DNA from: Cocos nucifera
Taxonomy: Eukaryota > Streptophyta > Magnoliopsida > Arecales > Arecaceae
Assembly: GCA_006176705.1 (NCBI GenBank)
Contig: QRFJ01000023.1
Span: 146,501-210,500, forward strand
Length of the DNA stretch: 64,000 nt
Direction: 5' to 3'
A program made the translations under genes and the position numbers. This document shows, piece by piece, positions 45,021-57,260 of the stretch. The notes below the pieces were generated by a model that ran no database searches, was not told the origin of the DNA, and saw only the letters and a program-made list of their open reading frames with translations. Position 1 is the stretch's first letter. Every line of letters starts with the position of its first letter.

Positions 45021-45160
45021 AAAAATTATATTAAACCATGGTAGAAATTTTGGAACCGCTACAATAGGCCTATTAAATGGTTTTCAGTAACCGCTGCTAT
45101 AAGCCTATGGCAGTGGTTCAAAAACCCCTACCATAGGTTAGATCATTTTCATGCCTAGTG

Positions 45161-45389
45161 CACCCAACCCACCTTATTTTGGTTTTCCTCTCCTGAGCTC
45201 TCTCTTCCTCCTCTCCGCCATCGGTAAGCTCCTCCTCCCTCTCCCTCCTCTCTACTACCGGGCTCGCTTTCCTCTTCCCAGGCCGTCCCCATCTCCAGCC
45301 CTACCTCCTCCTTCTCCGACTGGCCCCACTTCCTCCCCTGCCTCCTCCTTCCCTAGCCGGCCCTACCTCCCTCTTCCTTGACCAACCCC
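45161..45389 (+). other. Pyrimidine-rich, GC-rich segment
   Basis: A CCTCC/TCTCC-rich stretch like a plant 5' leader or signal-peptide region, with an open frame from 45151. It is cut off by the copia element at 45390 and too short and biased to call a gene. Confidence 0.4.
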
Positions 45390-47508
45390 TGAAGGAAGGC
45401 ATGCAGGGTTACTAGCTCTACTTTCAGAAATTTTTTCTAAAAAACATATGTAGTGAAAATCATTATTAATCAAATTAATAATAAAAGCTATAGATCTAAT
45501 ATGAAAATCTTACGTAGTTAGGATCTAACGCATCATATATGCATGCAAATCTGAAAATCAAAATAGCAACTGCAATAAAACTATTTTTATTGCTTTACGT
45601 GTTCAGAATATGTTACCTTTTCATTGGTAGATGAACTCCACAATCTGATCTCTCTGGTGTAGATGCAGCCATACAAACATCTAGCCTCTATGGATAATCC
45701 ACACGAGATCCTAATCTCGATCAACTCCTTCTGAGTACTAACTCGTATAGAAGTCTTTATTGGCTGATGTAGATCAAACTCCTTTGATCTTCTTCACGAG
45801 AATTTTGGACACTCTAGATCTCGATGAATGCAGAAGAGACGAAGAGGAGGCCTTCCATCAATTTTTGTGAAGTCACGATCCTCGTAGCTCATAACCTGAA
45901 ATCTCAAACCCTAGGTATAGATCCTAGGGTATGCACTCACCCAAAACCCTAGCGCTAGGCTTTTTTCTTTTTTGAATTCTTTCATGCACGTAGAGAAGAG
46001 ACTTTCTCTTCTCTCATCTCTCTTCTGATGTTCCTCTCTTCTCTATGTTCGCACATCCATAAATCAAATATTTTACAAATGCGCACAAACATGAGAGGCA
46101 TGAGAGAGCAGTTTAGATCAAGTGGTTATCCATTCAAATTTAAATCCCATTTGAATTCAATTAGTAACCAGATAAAACCAATCTATAAGGCGCATGAGAA
46201 GGGAGAAACGCACGCCCTCCCTTTCATGGAAAAAACTCATGAGAAACATCTTTCTCTTGGAGATAGAATGGCGCAAATCAAAGGATGATGTGGCACATGG
46301 GAAGATTAGTCAGACTAGTCTTATGTTTGTCATCCAATTGAACCAATCTAATCCAAATTGGTTAGGCCCAATTAGATCAGATTAAATCTAACTTATTTAG
46401 GCTTAATTAGGCTTAGTTAAATCCTAATCAAATTAAAAATTAATTAAGTCCAACCCTTAATCAAATTAGAGATCAAACCTCCTTGGTTATTAGGTCATCT
46501 TATAATCTAATCTAGTTAAATTCAGTTGAATCCAATTCAATTAGACTTGATCCAAAAATAATTTTTCAATCAAATTGAGTTAATTAGCGATTAAATCACT
46601 AATTGATCTTTTATAGATCAGCCATTAGATCGAGTAGGAATCTCTAGTATGTGTGATCCTGTAGGATCAATTTTCTATACTAATCGAAGTGACCATCTAG
46701 CAATGGTACCTGATGATCGAATAGGTCGAATAGTATAATTATAATATTTAGAACCTACATGAATATGATTATCGCATAATTCATCCATTTGACCTCTGTG
46801 CATAGGATGACTCAGGGTTAAACTATCAACCTTGAAAGATACATCCAAATTGTATTTCAAAGTAATTAGTCCTATGACTCTTCACTAGAACTATCCTGGC
46901 GAAGGTTTTGCTAAATTGAAATACTATTGAATATAGCTTCTGAAATCAAAAGTGGTCAATTCCATCTTGACTCATGTACTGACTCTTTAAGTACTTGACT
47001 GTACCTAAAAATTTATGTAGTCTGGCACCAAAGCATAGTGAGTTGCTTAGAAGTCACCGTAGTGATCTCAAGTTGGAGGGATACTGATGCTCATATTTCA
47101 TCAGGATAATTTTTGATAGTAGAAAATCTTTAGAGTTGATCACGTTCAATACAGATATATCCCTATATCTCATCTGCATGCCATATCGATGTTTTCATAC
47201 TTCTTGATTAAAAGGACAACCAACCTATATGGCACACAACAATCTATACTCGATAAACATCGTCATCTTTGGTAACAACGTATCATTTGATCACAAATAA
47301 TTATAAGGATTAAATGATAAATTTTTTTTGTCGATTCTAAATAGTTCTAAGGACTTCATCATAATATATAGAAGTTTATTAGAAGATAAAAAATTTATGA
47401 TGAAAAAGCTAGAATAACTTTTATTCAATTAATAATTCATATACAATTACATAAAATAGCTCAATCATTAAGAGACTGACGATTGGATTTAGGACACTAT
47501 TTCCAACA
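45390..47508 (-). repeat. 3' LTR of copia element A
   Basis: 2119 bp. On the minus strand it starts TGTTGGAAATAGTGTCC (47508) and ends CTTCCTTCA (45390). The purine tract ggccaagtggaagat lies immediately inside, at 47509-47523. Confidence 0.9.
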
Positions 47509-47522
47509 ATCTTCCACTTGGC

Positions 47523-47930
47523 CTAAAGCCAATCGGTGCAATATCGTATACCCATTTTTGACTTGAAGTCGTTGAACTTCTTCACCGCAATGGCTTTAGT
47601 GAATGGGTCAGTCAGGTTCTCCTTTCTGTCGATCTTTTGAAGATCGATGTCATCTCGATCTACGATCTTTCGAACAAGGTGAAAGCAGCGCAGGATATGC
47701 TTCATCCGTTGGTGTACCTTTGGTTTCTTCGTCTGAGCAATAGCTCTAGAGCTATCACAAAAGAGCAGAACTAGACCATCGAGAGATGGTACTACTCCAA
47801 GCTCGATGATGAACTTCTTCAGCCACATCACTTCTTTGGTAGCATCTGATGCAGCAACATATTCTACCTCGCATACTGAATCGACCACGTAATGCAGCTT
47901 GAAACTTTTTCACCAGATAGCACCACCATC
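47523..47930 (-). pseudogene. Copia A RNase H, C-terminal part
   Basis: Minus strand: VCEVEYVAASDATKEVMWLK, LFCDSSRAIAQTKKPKVHQR and KHILRCFHLVRKIV are classic copia RNase H motifs. Frame breaks occur toward RT. Confidence 0.88.
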
Positions 47931-48990
47931 AAGGATAAAAATGTATCCGATACACTCTTGCTATCATCATAATCAGACTAAAAATTAGAGTCTGTAAATC
48001 CCATAAGTCTCAAGTTTGACTCATGTTAAACAAGCCACTAATCCTTAGTATTTCTCAAATACTTCAGGATGATTTTAACAATCTTCTAATAGTTTTTCTC
48101 AAGATAAGATTGGTATCTACTCACTACTTTTAGTGAGTATGCCATATTTGATCTCGTACATGTTATGGCATACATGATAGAACTCACTGTCGAAATATAT
48201 GAAATTCTACTTATACGCTCTCTCTCTCTCATGAGGTGCTGTCGAATAATCTCTCTTTGAAAGAAAAATTTCATGGCCTATCAGTAGATAGTCCTTTTTG
48301 AAATTCTCCATGCTAAATATCTTTAGCACAGTATCAATGTATGTGGATCGAGACAACTCGAGCAATCTTTTAGATCCATCTTTATAGATCTTCATCCTTA
48401 AGATGTAGAAAGCTTCTCTCAGATCCTTCATAGAGAACTGTGACAACAGCCAGATCTTTATTTCTTATCATGCAGGGATATCATTTTCAATTAAGAGAAT
48501 GTCATCTATATACAATACTAGGAATACAACTGTAAGACCATTAGCTCATTTATATATGCAGGGCTCTTCTTCATTCTTAATGAAGTCATACGTTTTGATC
48601 GTCCTATCAAAACGTATGTTCCAACTCCGAGATACCTACTTCAGTCCATAAATAGACCTTTGAAGTTTGCATACATTAGACTCATTTGTGGATGTGAAAT
48701 CTTTAGATTATATCATATACACCTCTTCAGCTAGCTCTTCATTTAGGAAAGCTATTTTCACATCCATCTGCCAGATTTTATAGTCCAAATGCATAGTTAT
48801 CGCAAGCATGATTCGAATGGACTTGAGCATTGCTAAAGAAAAGAACGTCTCATCATAGTCTATACCATAACATTGATAATACCTCTTGCCAATCAGACGG
48901 GCTTTATAGGTCTCCACCTTTTCGTCTACGCTCCTTTTTCTTTTGAAGACTCACTTACACCCTATGAATTTTACCCCTTCGGATGGGTCA
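47931..48990 (-). pseudogene. Copia A reverse transcriptase
   Basis: KARLIGKRYYQCYGIDYDET and MLKSIRIMLAITMHLDYKIW, QMDVKIAFLNEELAEEVYMI (48708-48917); downstream MSQFSMKDLREAFYILRMKI (48207-48446). The YVDD-equivalent near 48490-48510 reads as YIDDILL-like in a broken frame. Several stops: inactive. Confidence 0.87.
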
Positions 48991-50160
48991 ACTAATGTCT
49001 ATACATCATTGACCTTCATATACTCCATTTTGGATTTCTTGGCCTCAAGCCATTTTTCAGAGTCGGATCTCTGCATTGCATCCATATAGGGGATTAGATT
49101 CTCATCATTCTCATCGAGTTCGATAGGATCACCATTTCGGATAAAGAAATCATAGTATCTGTCCAGCTGATGTGGTACTCAACCAAATCGCCTTAAGAGT
49201 GCAGGTTCACTAGGCTTCAGGCTTGATTGAATCAAATCAGATTTTGGTTTAGCTACTTGTGTCGATTTTTCTATCTACCGAACTTCCTCAAGCTTGACCT
49301 TAGAGGTATTAGTCCCTTCACCAAGGAACTTCTTTTCTAAAAAGGCTATCTTAAGGCTGACAAACACTTTCTGCTCATCAGCAAGATAGAAGTAATATCC
49401 GTTGGTCTCTTTTGAGTACCCAATTAAACTACACTTGTCAGACCTAGGTCCAAGCTTGTCCATTACTAAATGTTTGATATAAGCCAAATATCCCCAAATC
49501 TTAAGGTATGAGAGTACTAACTTACGCCCTGTCCACATCTCATATGGTATTTTAGAAATAGATTGACTCAAAATTCTACTTAGAATATAACAATCTGACT
49601 AGAGCGCATATCCCCATAGAAAGATAGGCAGACCGACAAACCCCATCATGGATCGAATCATATCTAACAGGATCTGATTCAGACACACCATTATGACTAA
49701 AATTCATTAGAAATGAATTCCATTCTCTCCAAGATATGACTGAAATTCATTGAAAAGGTACTTACCCCCTCGATCAGACTGATGAATTTTAATACTCTTC
49801 ATAGTTTGCTTTTCTACCTCATTATAGAATAGTTTGAATATTTTAAATGACTTCAACTTATGCTTCATTAAATAGACATACTCATACCTCAATAGATCAT
49901 CTGTGAAGATTATAAAATAGAAATATGCACCTCTAGCACTAGTGCTCATAGATCTACATACATCAGTATGTACTAGACCCAGGAGTTCACTGGCTCGTTC
50001 ATCCTTTTTAATGAAAGGTGACTTGGTCATCTTTTCAAAGAGATAGGACTCATAGGTCGAAAGTGATTCACAATCATTGACCTCAAGAATTCCTTCTTGA
50101 GCCAACCTGTTTATTCTGTCTTTGTTAATATAACCTAGCCTACCATGTCAAAGATAAACA
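48991..50160 (-). pseudogene. Copia A integrase and GAG-pre-integrase domain
   Basis: 49707-50105: MAQEGILEVNDCESLSTYES, KMTKSPFIKKDERASELLGL and QSDRGGKYLFNEFQSYLGEN (a core Asp). 49275-49571: KIPYEMWTGRKLVLSYLKIW and DKCSLIGYSKETNGYYFYLA, from the C-terminal part. The pieces lie in different frames. Confidence 0.87.
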
Positions 50161-50620
50161 TCTGACATATCGTCTAATCTAGGACATTTATCAAAAGACT
50201 GGACTACATTAATAGGCTATGATAATAGATAAATTTTATTATTCAATTATCCAACATAAATTATAACACCATTCAAAATGATATTATAAAAATTTATTTT
50301 TATTAAAAATTGATAACTATTCTTGGCCAAAAGGTCTACAGCAATTACTTTTAATAAAAAATTTGGATAAAAATAACAATCACTAAGAATAACTTTATGA
50401 AAATTGATTATAAGATTCATGATTTCTAAAGCTAGAAATAGAACTTGTCTTCCATGTCCAACATTTAGGAACCTCTCACCTTCACCAAATCTCCTACTGA
50501 CCTGCAAATCCTACATCGAATTATAAATATGATAAGAACTTTCGGTATCTAATACCCTGACCGTAGTATCATAAATTAAGAAGTTGCAAGATATTATTAT
50601 ATAATTATTTTACCCAGCAA
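50161..50620 (-). other. Copia A protease region
   Basis: Minus-strand sequence with LIINFHKVILSDCYFYPNFL and VIAVDLLAKNSYQFLI, as found between protease and GAG-pre-integrase. The catalytic DSG-type motif is not clearly visible. Confidence 0.5.
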
Positions 50621-51453
50621 CTACTTGCTTCCTCCTTGACCTATTTGGATCTATAGAGGCAATGTACTGAGGATAGTTTCTCTTCTAATGCCCTCGCTTA
50701 TTACAAAAGAAGCACTCTACCTAGCTCTGATCGGGCTTGTGCTTCTTGGTCTGACCCTATACAGATGTTCCAGCATACGGCTGCACCTTCTTATTATTCT
50801 TCTTCTCTTTCCTAAAGGATCGACTAGAAGAAGATCCTTCCACTATATTTACTGACTCTTTTTGAAGTTGGTGATCCTTCTTAAAGTTCTGCAGCAATCT
50901 CAATAAGCCATGATAGTTCACTCCAGGCTTTGTCATTCTAAAATAAGAAATAGGAGGAAGGACTTGGGCATTGAATTCAGGATCGCATCCTCTCGAGCTG
51001 CTCATGCAGGAAAAAGCCCAGCTTACTCAGACACTCAATCATCTCAATCATGTACAATACATGATTGATGACTGACTCATTCCTCATTCGAGTATTAAAA
51101 ATGGCACAACTAATCTTATACCTTTCAATGTCGTCAGGTATACCAAAGAAGTCATTCAACATTTGAAGCATCTCCTCAGGCTGGGCATTCTCGAACCTAC
51201 GGCTAAACTCGTCATTCATTGCCACCAGCATTATGCATCGAACAACGGTGCAGTCATTGTGCCACTTTTGGTAAGTATCTCTCACTATCTTAATAGCATT
51301 TGAGATTGGCTCCTCAGGTGCCGGATTCATCAATATATATATGATCCGTTCATACTCTAAGACGATCTTCAACTTTCGATACCAGCTATCAAAATTGGCT
51401 CTCATGAGTTTATCATTCTCTAAGAATGATCGGAGCGATAGGATAGTGGCCAT
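50621..51453 (-). pseudogene. Copia A Gag
   Basis: The start codon at 51453 begins MATILSLRSFLENDKLMRAN. The frame runs 159 codons to 50977 with RENAQPEEMLQMLNDFFG-type (here FENAQ...) and ETMIECLSKLGFFLHEQL-like motifs of UBN2-family gag. After a frameshift it continues at 50757-51005, ending near a CFFCNKRGH zinc knuckle (about 50685-50715, last Cys lost). N-terminal part best preserved. Confidence 0.87.
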
Positions 51454-52663
51454 TTCTACATAATAAGAAAAAATCAAAGATCTATTTAGTATATGAATTA
51501 TTTACTCTAAAGACTTGGACTTTAGTCTAAAGGTTCTTCTACTATTTTTATATATGAATTGGTAGCCTCTACCTTCAATCCGAGGAATTATTCTAATTTC
51601 TTAATGGGTACTCGAATTCACACAGACTACACATAAGTCCAACTTTGGTTGGTCAACCTATGTGCATTTATAGGTAGGTTCATAATCAATTATTTCTTCA
51701 AACAACTTCTAGTAATTTTAATTTTGCTCCAAAAATCTAATCAGTAGGCTTTAGCCTTCACTGAAAAGATCTAGTTAGGTCCAACCATTAACATGAACAT
51801 ATTTGGTACATCAGATCAATAAATGATCAAGTCCTACTTTGGTCGGCTAATCTGACCACCATTAGAAAGATACGATCAAATTATCATATTATGAATGATA
51901 ATTCCATTAGTCAATAAGCACTAGGTATTTGGACCTCCAATGATTATTAAACTAATTAACCCATTATCACTCAACTTAATGGAAAGCTATAACTTAATTA
52001 TTACCATAATTTTATCATTTTAAGGACCTAATAATTTTAGAGAATTTTATTAACCAATTTTAAGAAGAATTAACTAGCCAATTTGGATCCTCCCACTGAC
52101 TTTACCAAGTCAGATAAAAAAGAATCTAATTAAAATTGGCATTAGGAGCACCTAAATCAGTCAAACTGATTTACCTAATTGATATTGATGAGCCCAAATC
52201 ATCAAGTGGTCTAATCAAAACCTAATTCACCAAAATGGTTAGGTAAGTGAGATCAGTAGAAGGGATATGCCATTAACTCATCAAAGACTGAATCAGTGTG
52301 AGTAACTCCTAATTAAAAATCATTAGTCTGAGCTACCAGACTTACCTTAAACACCATCCGATTTATTAGTTTCAATGTCACCAATCTAGCAATTTTAGGT
52401 TCGACCGCATAGCCATGAATCAAGTCCATTTGGTCCTAATTAAAGATATGTGCTTAACCAACTACAACTATTATAATTTGGTCTAAAGAGTCCTTGATCT
52501 AATCTAAATCAATATTTGGTTAGATTTGATCGATTACTCTAATTTAGTCCATTTTTTAACTAACCTTAGGTCTAACCTAATTAATAGACCTAATTCAACT
52601 AATCTGATAATCCATATTTTATGATCAATGACTTAGAATCTTTAATTCATAATTCTGAATCCT
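51454..52663 (-). other. Copia A 5' untranslated leader
   Basis: No ORF. Aligns with B's leader at 59740-60950. It stops at the B insertion and its last part continues at 63952-64000. Confidence 0.8.
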
Positions 52664-52668
52664 AATTC
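52664..52668. repeat. Target-site duplication aattc of copia B, left copy
   Basis: The partner is at 63947-63951. Removing B and one aattc restores the A leader. Confidence 0.85.
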
Positions 52669-53934
52669 TGAAGAAAATGCGCAGGGTTTCTAGCTTTGAT
52701 TTTGAAAACATTTTTCAAAGATTATACAGCAGAAATGATTATTAATTATATTAATAATAAAAGCTACAGATCTAATTTAAAAATTCTACATTATACAGGA
52801 TCTAATGTACATATATATATGCATGCATATCTGAAAAATAAAATATCAAGTATAGTAAAACTATTTTACTACTTCTATGTATTCAAAACATGTTATCTTT
52901 TTGTAGATAGATGATCTCCATAATTTGATCTCCACGATGTAGATCTAATTACCGTGACACAGCCACACATACGTCTGATCTCTATGGGTGATCCACACAA
53001 GTTCTTGATCTCGATCAGTTTTTTTCGAGTGCTAGCTCACTACATGAATCTTTGATGGCTGATATTAGATTGAACTCCTTCGATCTTCTTCACCAGCTCT
53101 TCAGATGCTCCGATTTATCGATGTAGATAAGAAATATAGGAGGTTCTCCTTCTAGATCTGTGAACTCACAACCCTCATTGCTCGCAATCTAGAATCCAAA
53201 CCCTAGATGGATTCTAGGATATGCACTCACCAAGAATCTTGCACCTAGAATTCCTCACATAGAGAAGAGACCCTCTCTTTCTTTTCTCACATGTTCTCTC
53301 TCTTTTCTAAGTTCTAATCTACATGCCTATAAAATCAGGTATTTTATAGATGCTTATAAATAAGAAAGGTGTGAGAAAGAGGTCTAGATTAAGTTGTTAT
53401 CCATTCAAACTGAAATCCTATTTGAATTGAACTTGTAACCAAATTAAATCTATCCATTTGGGATGTGAGAAGAGAAGGCATGCTCCCTCTTGTGCGTGAG
53501 AAGGAAGGGACACTTACACCCATATTCCATCAGAATAATTTTTGATAGTAGAAAAGCTCTAGAGTTGATCATGTTCAGTGTAAATATATCCCTATATCTC
53601 ACATGCATGCCATACCAGTATCTTCACACTTGTTGGTTAAGAGGATAACCAACCTATATGGCACATAATGATCTATACTCGATAAACATTATCATCCTTG
53701 GTAACAACGTATCATTGATCGTGAACTATTTTAAGGACGAAATGATAAATCTTTCTTTATCGATTCTAAATAGTCCTAAGGACTTCATCACATCAGACAG
53801 GAGTCCATTAGAAGATGAAAGATTTATGATAAAAAGTTAGAATATTTTTTTTAATTAATAATTCATATATAATTATATTCATTAGCTCAATCATGAATAG
53901 ACTAACGATTGATTTTGGGATATTATTCCCAATA
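52669..53934 (-). repeat. 3' LTR of copia B with about 0.9 kb internal deletion
   Basis: 1266 bp against 2150 bp for its partner. The match jumps from the part equal to about 62620 to the part equal to about 63525. The break is at about 53507, in 'ggaagggacacttac', against 'ggagggacacttac' in the partner LTR. Confidence 0.9.
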
Positions 53935-54330
53935 ATCTTTCACTTGTCCTAAAACCAATCGATGCAGTATCGTATACCCATCTTCGACTTAAAGTCGTTG
54001 AACTCCTTCATCGCAATGGCTTTAGTGAATGGGTCAGTCAGGTTCATTTTTATGTCGATCTTTCGAAGATCAACGTCACCTCGATCCATGATTTTTTGGA
54101 TAAGATGGAAGTAATGTAGAATGCTCTTCGTCCGTTGGTGTGCTTTGGGTTCCTTCGCCTGAGCAATGGCTCCAAAGCTGTCGCAGAAGAGCAGAACTAG
54201 ACTATCTAAGAAGGATGCTACTCTAAACTCGATGATGAACTTCTTCAGCTACACCGCTTCTTTGGCAGCATCTGATGTAGCAACATACTCTGCCTCGCAT
54301 ACTGAATTGGCCATGGTTTGCTGCTTAGAA
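53935..54330 (-). pseudogene. Copia B RNase H
   Basis: Minus-strand counterpart of 47509-47930 (CEAEYVATSDAA-like and LFCDSFGAIAQAKEPK-like stretches), with more stops. The purine tract lies at 53935-53949. Confidence 0.75.
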
Positions 54331-55300
54331 CTTTTTTAGTAGACAGCACTACCATTAAGGATAAATACATACCCCGACATGCTTTTGCTATCATCATGAT
54401 CAGACTAGAAACTGGAGTCTATAAATTCCATAAGTTTTAAGTCTGATTCACCATAAATAAGCCACTAGTCTTTAGTATTTTTCAAATACTTTAGGATGGT
54501 TTTAACAATCTTTCAATGATTCTTCCCTGGATCAGATTGGTATCTACTCGCTACTCCTAGTGAGTATGCCACATCTAGTCGCGTACATATCATGACGTAC
54601 ATAATAGAATCCACTACCAAAGTATATGAAATTCTACTCATATGCTCTCTCTCTTGAGGTGTTGTCGGGTAATCCCTCTTCGAGAGAGAAATTTCATGGC
54701 CTATTGGTAGATGCCCTTCTTGAAATTCTCCATGTTGAACCTCTTCAACATAGTTTTATGTACGTGGACTGGAACAATCCAAGCAATCTTTTAGATCTAT
54801 CTCTATAGATCTTCTTTCCTAAGATGTAGGAAGCTTCTCTTAGATCCTTCATGGAGAATTGTGACAACAGCTAGATCTTTATTCCTGTAATGCAGGAACA
54901 TCATTCCTGATTAAGAGAATGTCATCCATTTACAGAATGAGGAATACAACTGCTGGACCATTAGCCCACTAATATATGTAGGGCTCTTCTTCATTCTTTA
55001 TGAAGCCATATGTTTTGATCGTCCTATCAAAATGTATGTTCTAACCCCAATATGCCTACTTCAGTCTATAAATGGACCTTTAAAGCTTACACACTTTGGA
55101 CTCATCTATGGATATGAAACCTTCAAGTTGTATCATGTACACCTCTTCATCCAGCTCTCCATTTAGGAAAGTTGTTTTCATATCTATCTGCCAGATTTTA
55201 TAGTTCAGATGTGCAGCTATCGCAAGCTTGATCCGAATGGACTTGAGCATTATCATAGGAGAAAACATCTCATCATAGTCAATACCATAATGTTGACTGT

Positions 55301-57123
55301 TGGTGCAGAAATTGGTTGATGTTGGATTGAACTAGAATGGAGGAGGATGAGGTCGCCGTCGATGACCTACAAAACAACATTCCATCCTGAGCCGGTGGGG
55401 ATGGCTCCGGCAGGACCCTCCGATGCTCAAGTAAGCTCTGGCCAACAGAAATGGAGTGCTCAGTGTGGAGTTCGACAGAGTTTCAAGGAGGAGAGATTAG
55501 TTTTAGAATCTGGCGTAAGCGTATCTGGAGGATCCTTTTTATAGGCGGAGCTTGTTGTAACTGCCTTGATTAATGATTGTCATAACTGTCCTGATCAATA
55601 TCGATCGTTATTGACTTGATAAATATCAATCATTATTGTCGTGTAATCATTTAGTAGTGAGATCGTCTACAGAAATTCATCAACAGTCTGTAAGAAGTTC
55701 GGCTTCTATAGAAGTTCGGCCACTGAGAAGTTCGACCGCTGGAGGAGTCTGTAAAGAGTCCGGCTTCCATAGAAGTCCAACCGCTGAAGGAGTCCGCAAG
55801 GAGTCTGGCTTCTATAGAAGTCCGACCGTTGGAGGAGTCCATAAGGAGTCCGGCTTCCGTAGAAGTTCGACCACTGGAGGAGTCCGTAAGGAGTCCGACT
55901 TTCATAGAAGCCCGATCGCTGAAGAAGTCCGACTTTCATAGAAGCCTGGATTGTTGGGGATAAACCCCGCTCCCATCGAAGTTCAATCAGATGCTCAGTC
56001 GATAATGCAACCGATAGTCACGAAAAAGCTTCAGTGGACGAGCCTTAGCCGAGCTCCTTAGCGACCGAGCTCCTTCCGAACTTCTCAATGGTCGAACTCA
56101 TTAGCGATCAAACATCTTGCGGACTCCTCCAGCAGTCGGGCTTCTACGAAAGTCGAACTCCTTGCGGACTCCTTCAACGATCGGGCTTCTACGGAAGTTG
56201 AACTCCTTACGGACTCCTTCAGCGATAGGACTTCTACGGAAGCTGGACTCCTTGCAGACTCCTCCAGCGGTAGGGCTTCTATGGAAGTCAGACTCCTTAC
56301 GGACTTCTTCAGCAGTCGGGCTTCTACGGAAGTCGGACTCCTTGTGGACTCCTCTAGTAGTTGAGCTTCTACGGAAGCCAGATTCCTTCAGCGGTCGGGC
56401 TTCTACGAAAGTTGGACTCCTTGCGGACTCCTCCAATGGTCGGGCTTCTACGGAAGTCGGACTCCTTGCGGACTTCTCCAGCGATCAAACTTCTACGGAA
56501 GTCGAACTCCTTATGGACTCCTTCAGCGATCGAGCTTCTATGAAAGTCGGACTCCTTGCGGACTTCTTCAGCAGCCAAACTTCTATGAAAGTTGGACTCC
56601 TTGCGGACTCCTTCAGTGGTCGGACTTCTATGGAAGCCGGACTCCTTGCAAACTCCTCCAGCGGTCGAACTCAGTGGTCGAACTTCTACGAAAGCCGAAC
56701 TTCTTACAGATTATTGACGGATTCCTGCAGACGATCCCACTACTAAACGGTTACACGACAATAACGATCGACATTTATCAAGTCAATAACGATCGATATT
56801 TATCAAATCAATAACGATCGGCATTGATCAGGACAGTTACGACAATCATTAATCAAGACAGTTACAACAAGCTCTGTCTATAAAAAGAACCCTCCAGATA
56901 TGCTTACGCCAGGTTCTAAAACTCTTATCTCCTCCTTGAAACTTTGCCAAACTCCACACTGAGCACTCCATTTCTGTTGGTCAGAGCTAACTTGAGCGTC
57001 GGAGGGTCCTACCGGAGCCACCCCCATCGACTTCGAACAGAATATTATTTTGCGGGTCATCGATGGCAACCTCATCCTCCTCCACTCCAGTTCAATCCGG
57101 CGTCAATCAATTTCTGCACTAAC
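55301..57123. mobile_element. Palindromic LTR/inverted-LTR insert
   Basis: The left part 55301-55950 is a truncated LTR in minus orientation (left edge tgttggtgcagaaattgg). The right part 55951-57123 is a full LTR in plus orientation (tgttggggataaacc to ctgcactaaca). The outer 600-700 bp form an inverted repeat. The flanks are ttgac (55296-55300) and ttgat (57124-57128), a likely 5 bp TSD with one change. The LTR family is related to that of the third Tat-type element (same terminal phrases and a 45 bp array). No internal retrotransposon genes are present. Confidence 0.85.
56110..56700. repeat. 45 bp tandem array in the plus-oriented LTR
   Basis: About 13 units of the form gaagtcggactccttgcgga plus ctcctccagcggtcgggctt plus ctacg. 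55680-55945 holds about six units of the same array on the opposite strand. Confidence 0.92.
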
Positions 57124-57260
57124 ATTGATGATATCCCTTGGCAATCAGATGGACTTTATAGGTCTCCATCTTTCGTCTGCACCTCTTTTTTTTAAAAAAA
57201 TTCACTTACATCCTATGGTTTTATCCCTTCGGATAGGTCAACCAATGTCTATACATCGTT

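Larger units (their letters stand above)
32649..45160. mobile_element. CACTA-like, foldback-rich DNA transposon, split by a gypsy element
   Basis: The left end is cactactataataag (32649) and the right end, read inward on the minus strand, is cactaggcatg (45160). Both flanks carry many inverted and direct copies of an 'accgctgccatag'-type motif, like the subterminal repeats of CACTA elements. No transposase is visible, so it is non-autonomous. A matching 3 bp target duplication is not seen (taa against cac), so the right border may be wrong. The core is a roughly 1 kb inverted repeat. The gypsy element at 33090-43969 interrupts it with a clear TSD. Confidence 0.5.
54331..57260 (-). pseudogene. 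Copia B reverse transcriptase, split by the LTR insert
   Basis: The downstream part is 54331-55300 (MLKSIRIKLAIAAHLNYKIW, QIDMKTTFLNGELDEEVYMI at 55080-55268). The upstream part is 57124-57260. The insert at 55301-57123 falls just before the GIDYDE motif, as shown by comparison with the uninterrupted A copy near 48860. Confidence 0.85.

Noticed and set aside
45151..45381. Pro-rich ORF after the CACTA-like border
   Set aside because: Low-complexity CCTCC DNA, cut off by a transposon; no domain.
55951..57123. A simple solo LTR
   Set aside because: The LTR alone lacks a flanking duplication; the TSD-like pair surrounds the combined 55301-57123 unit.
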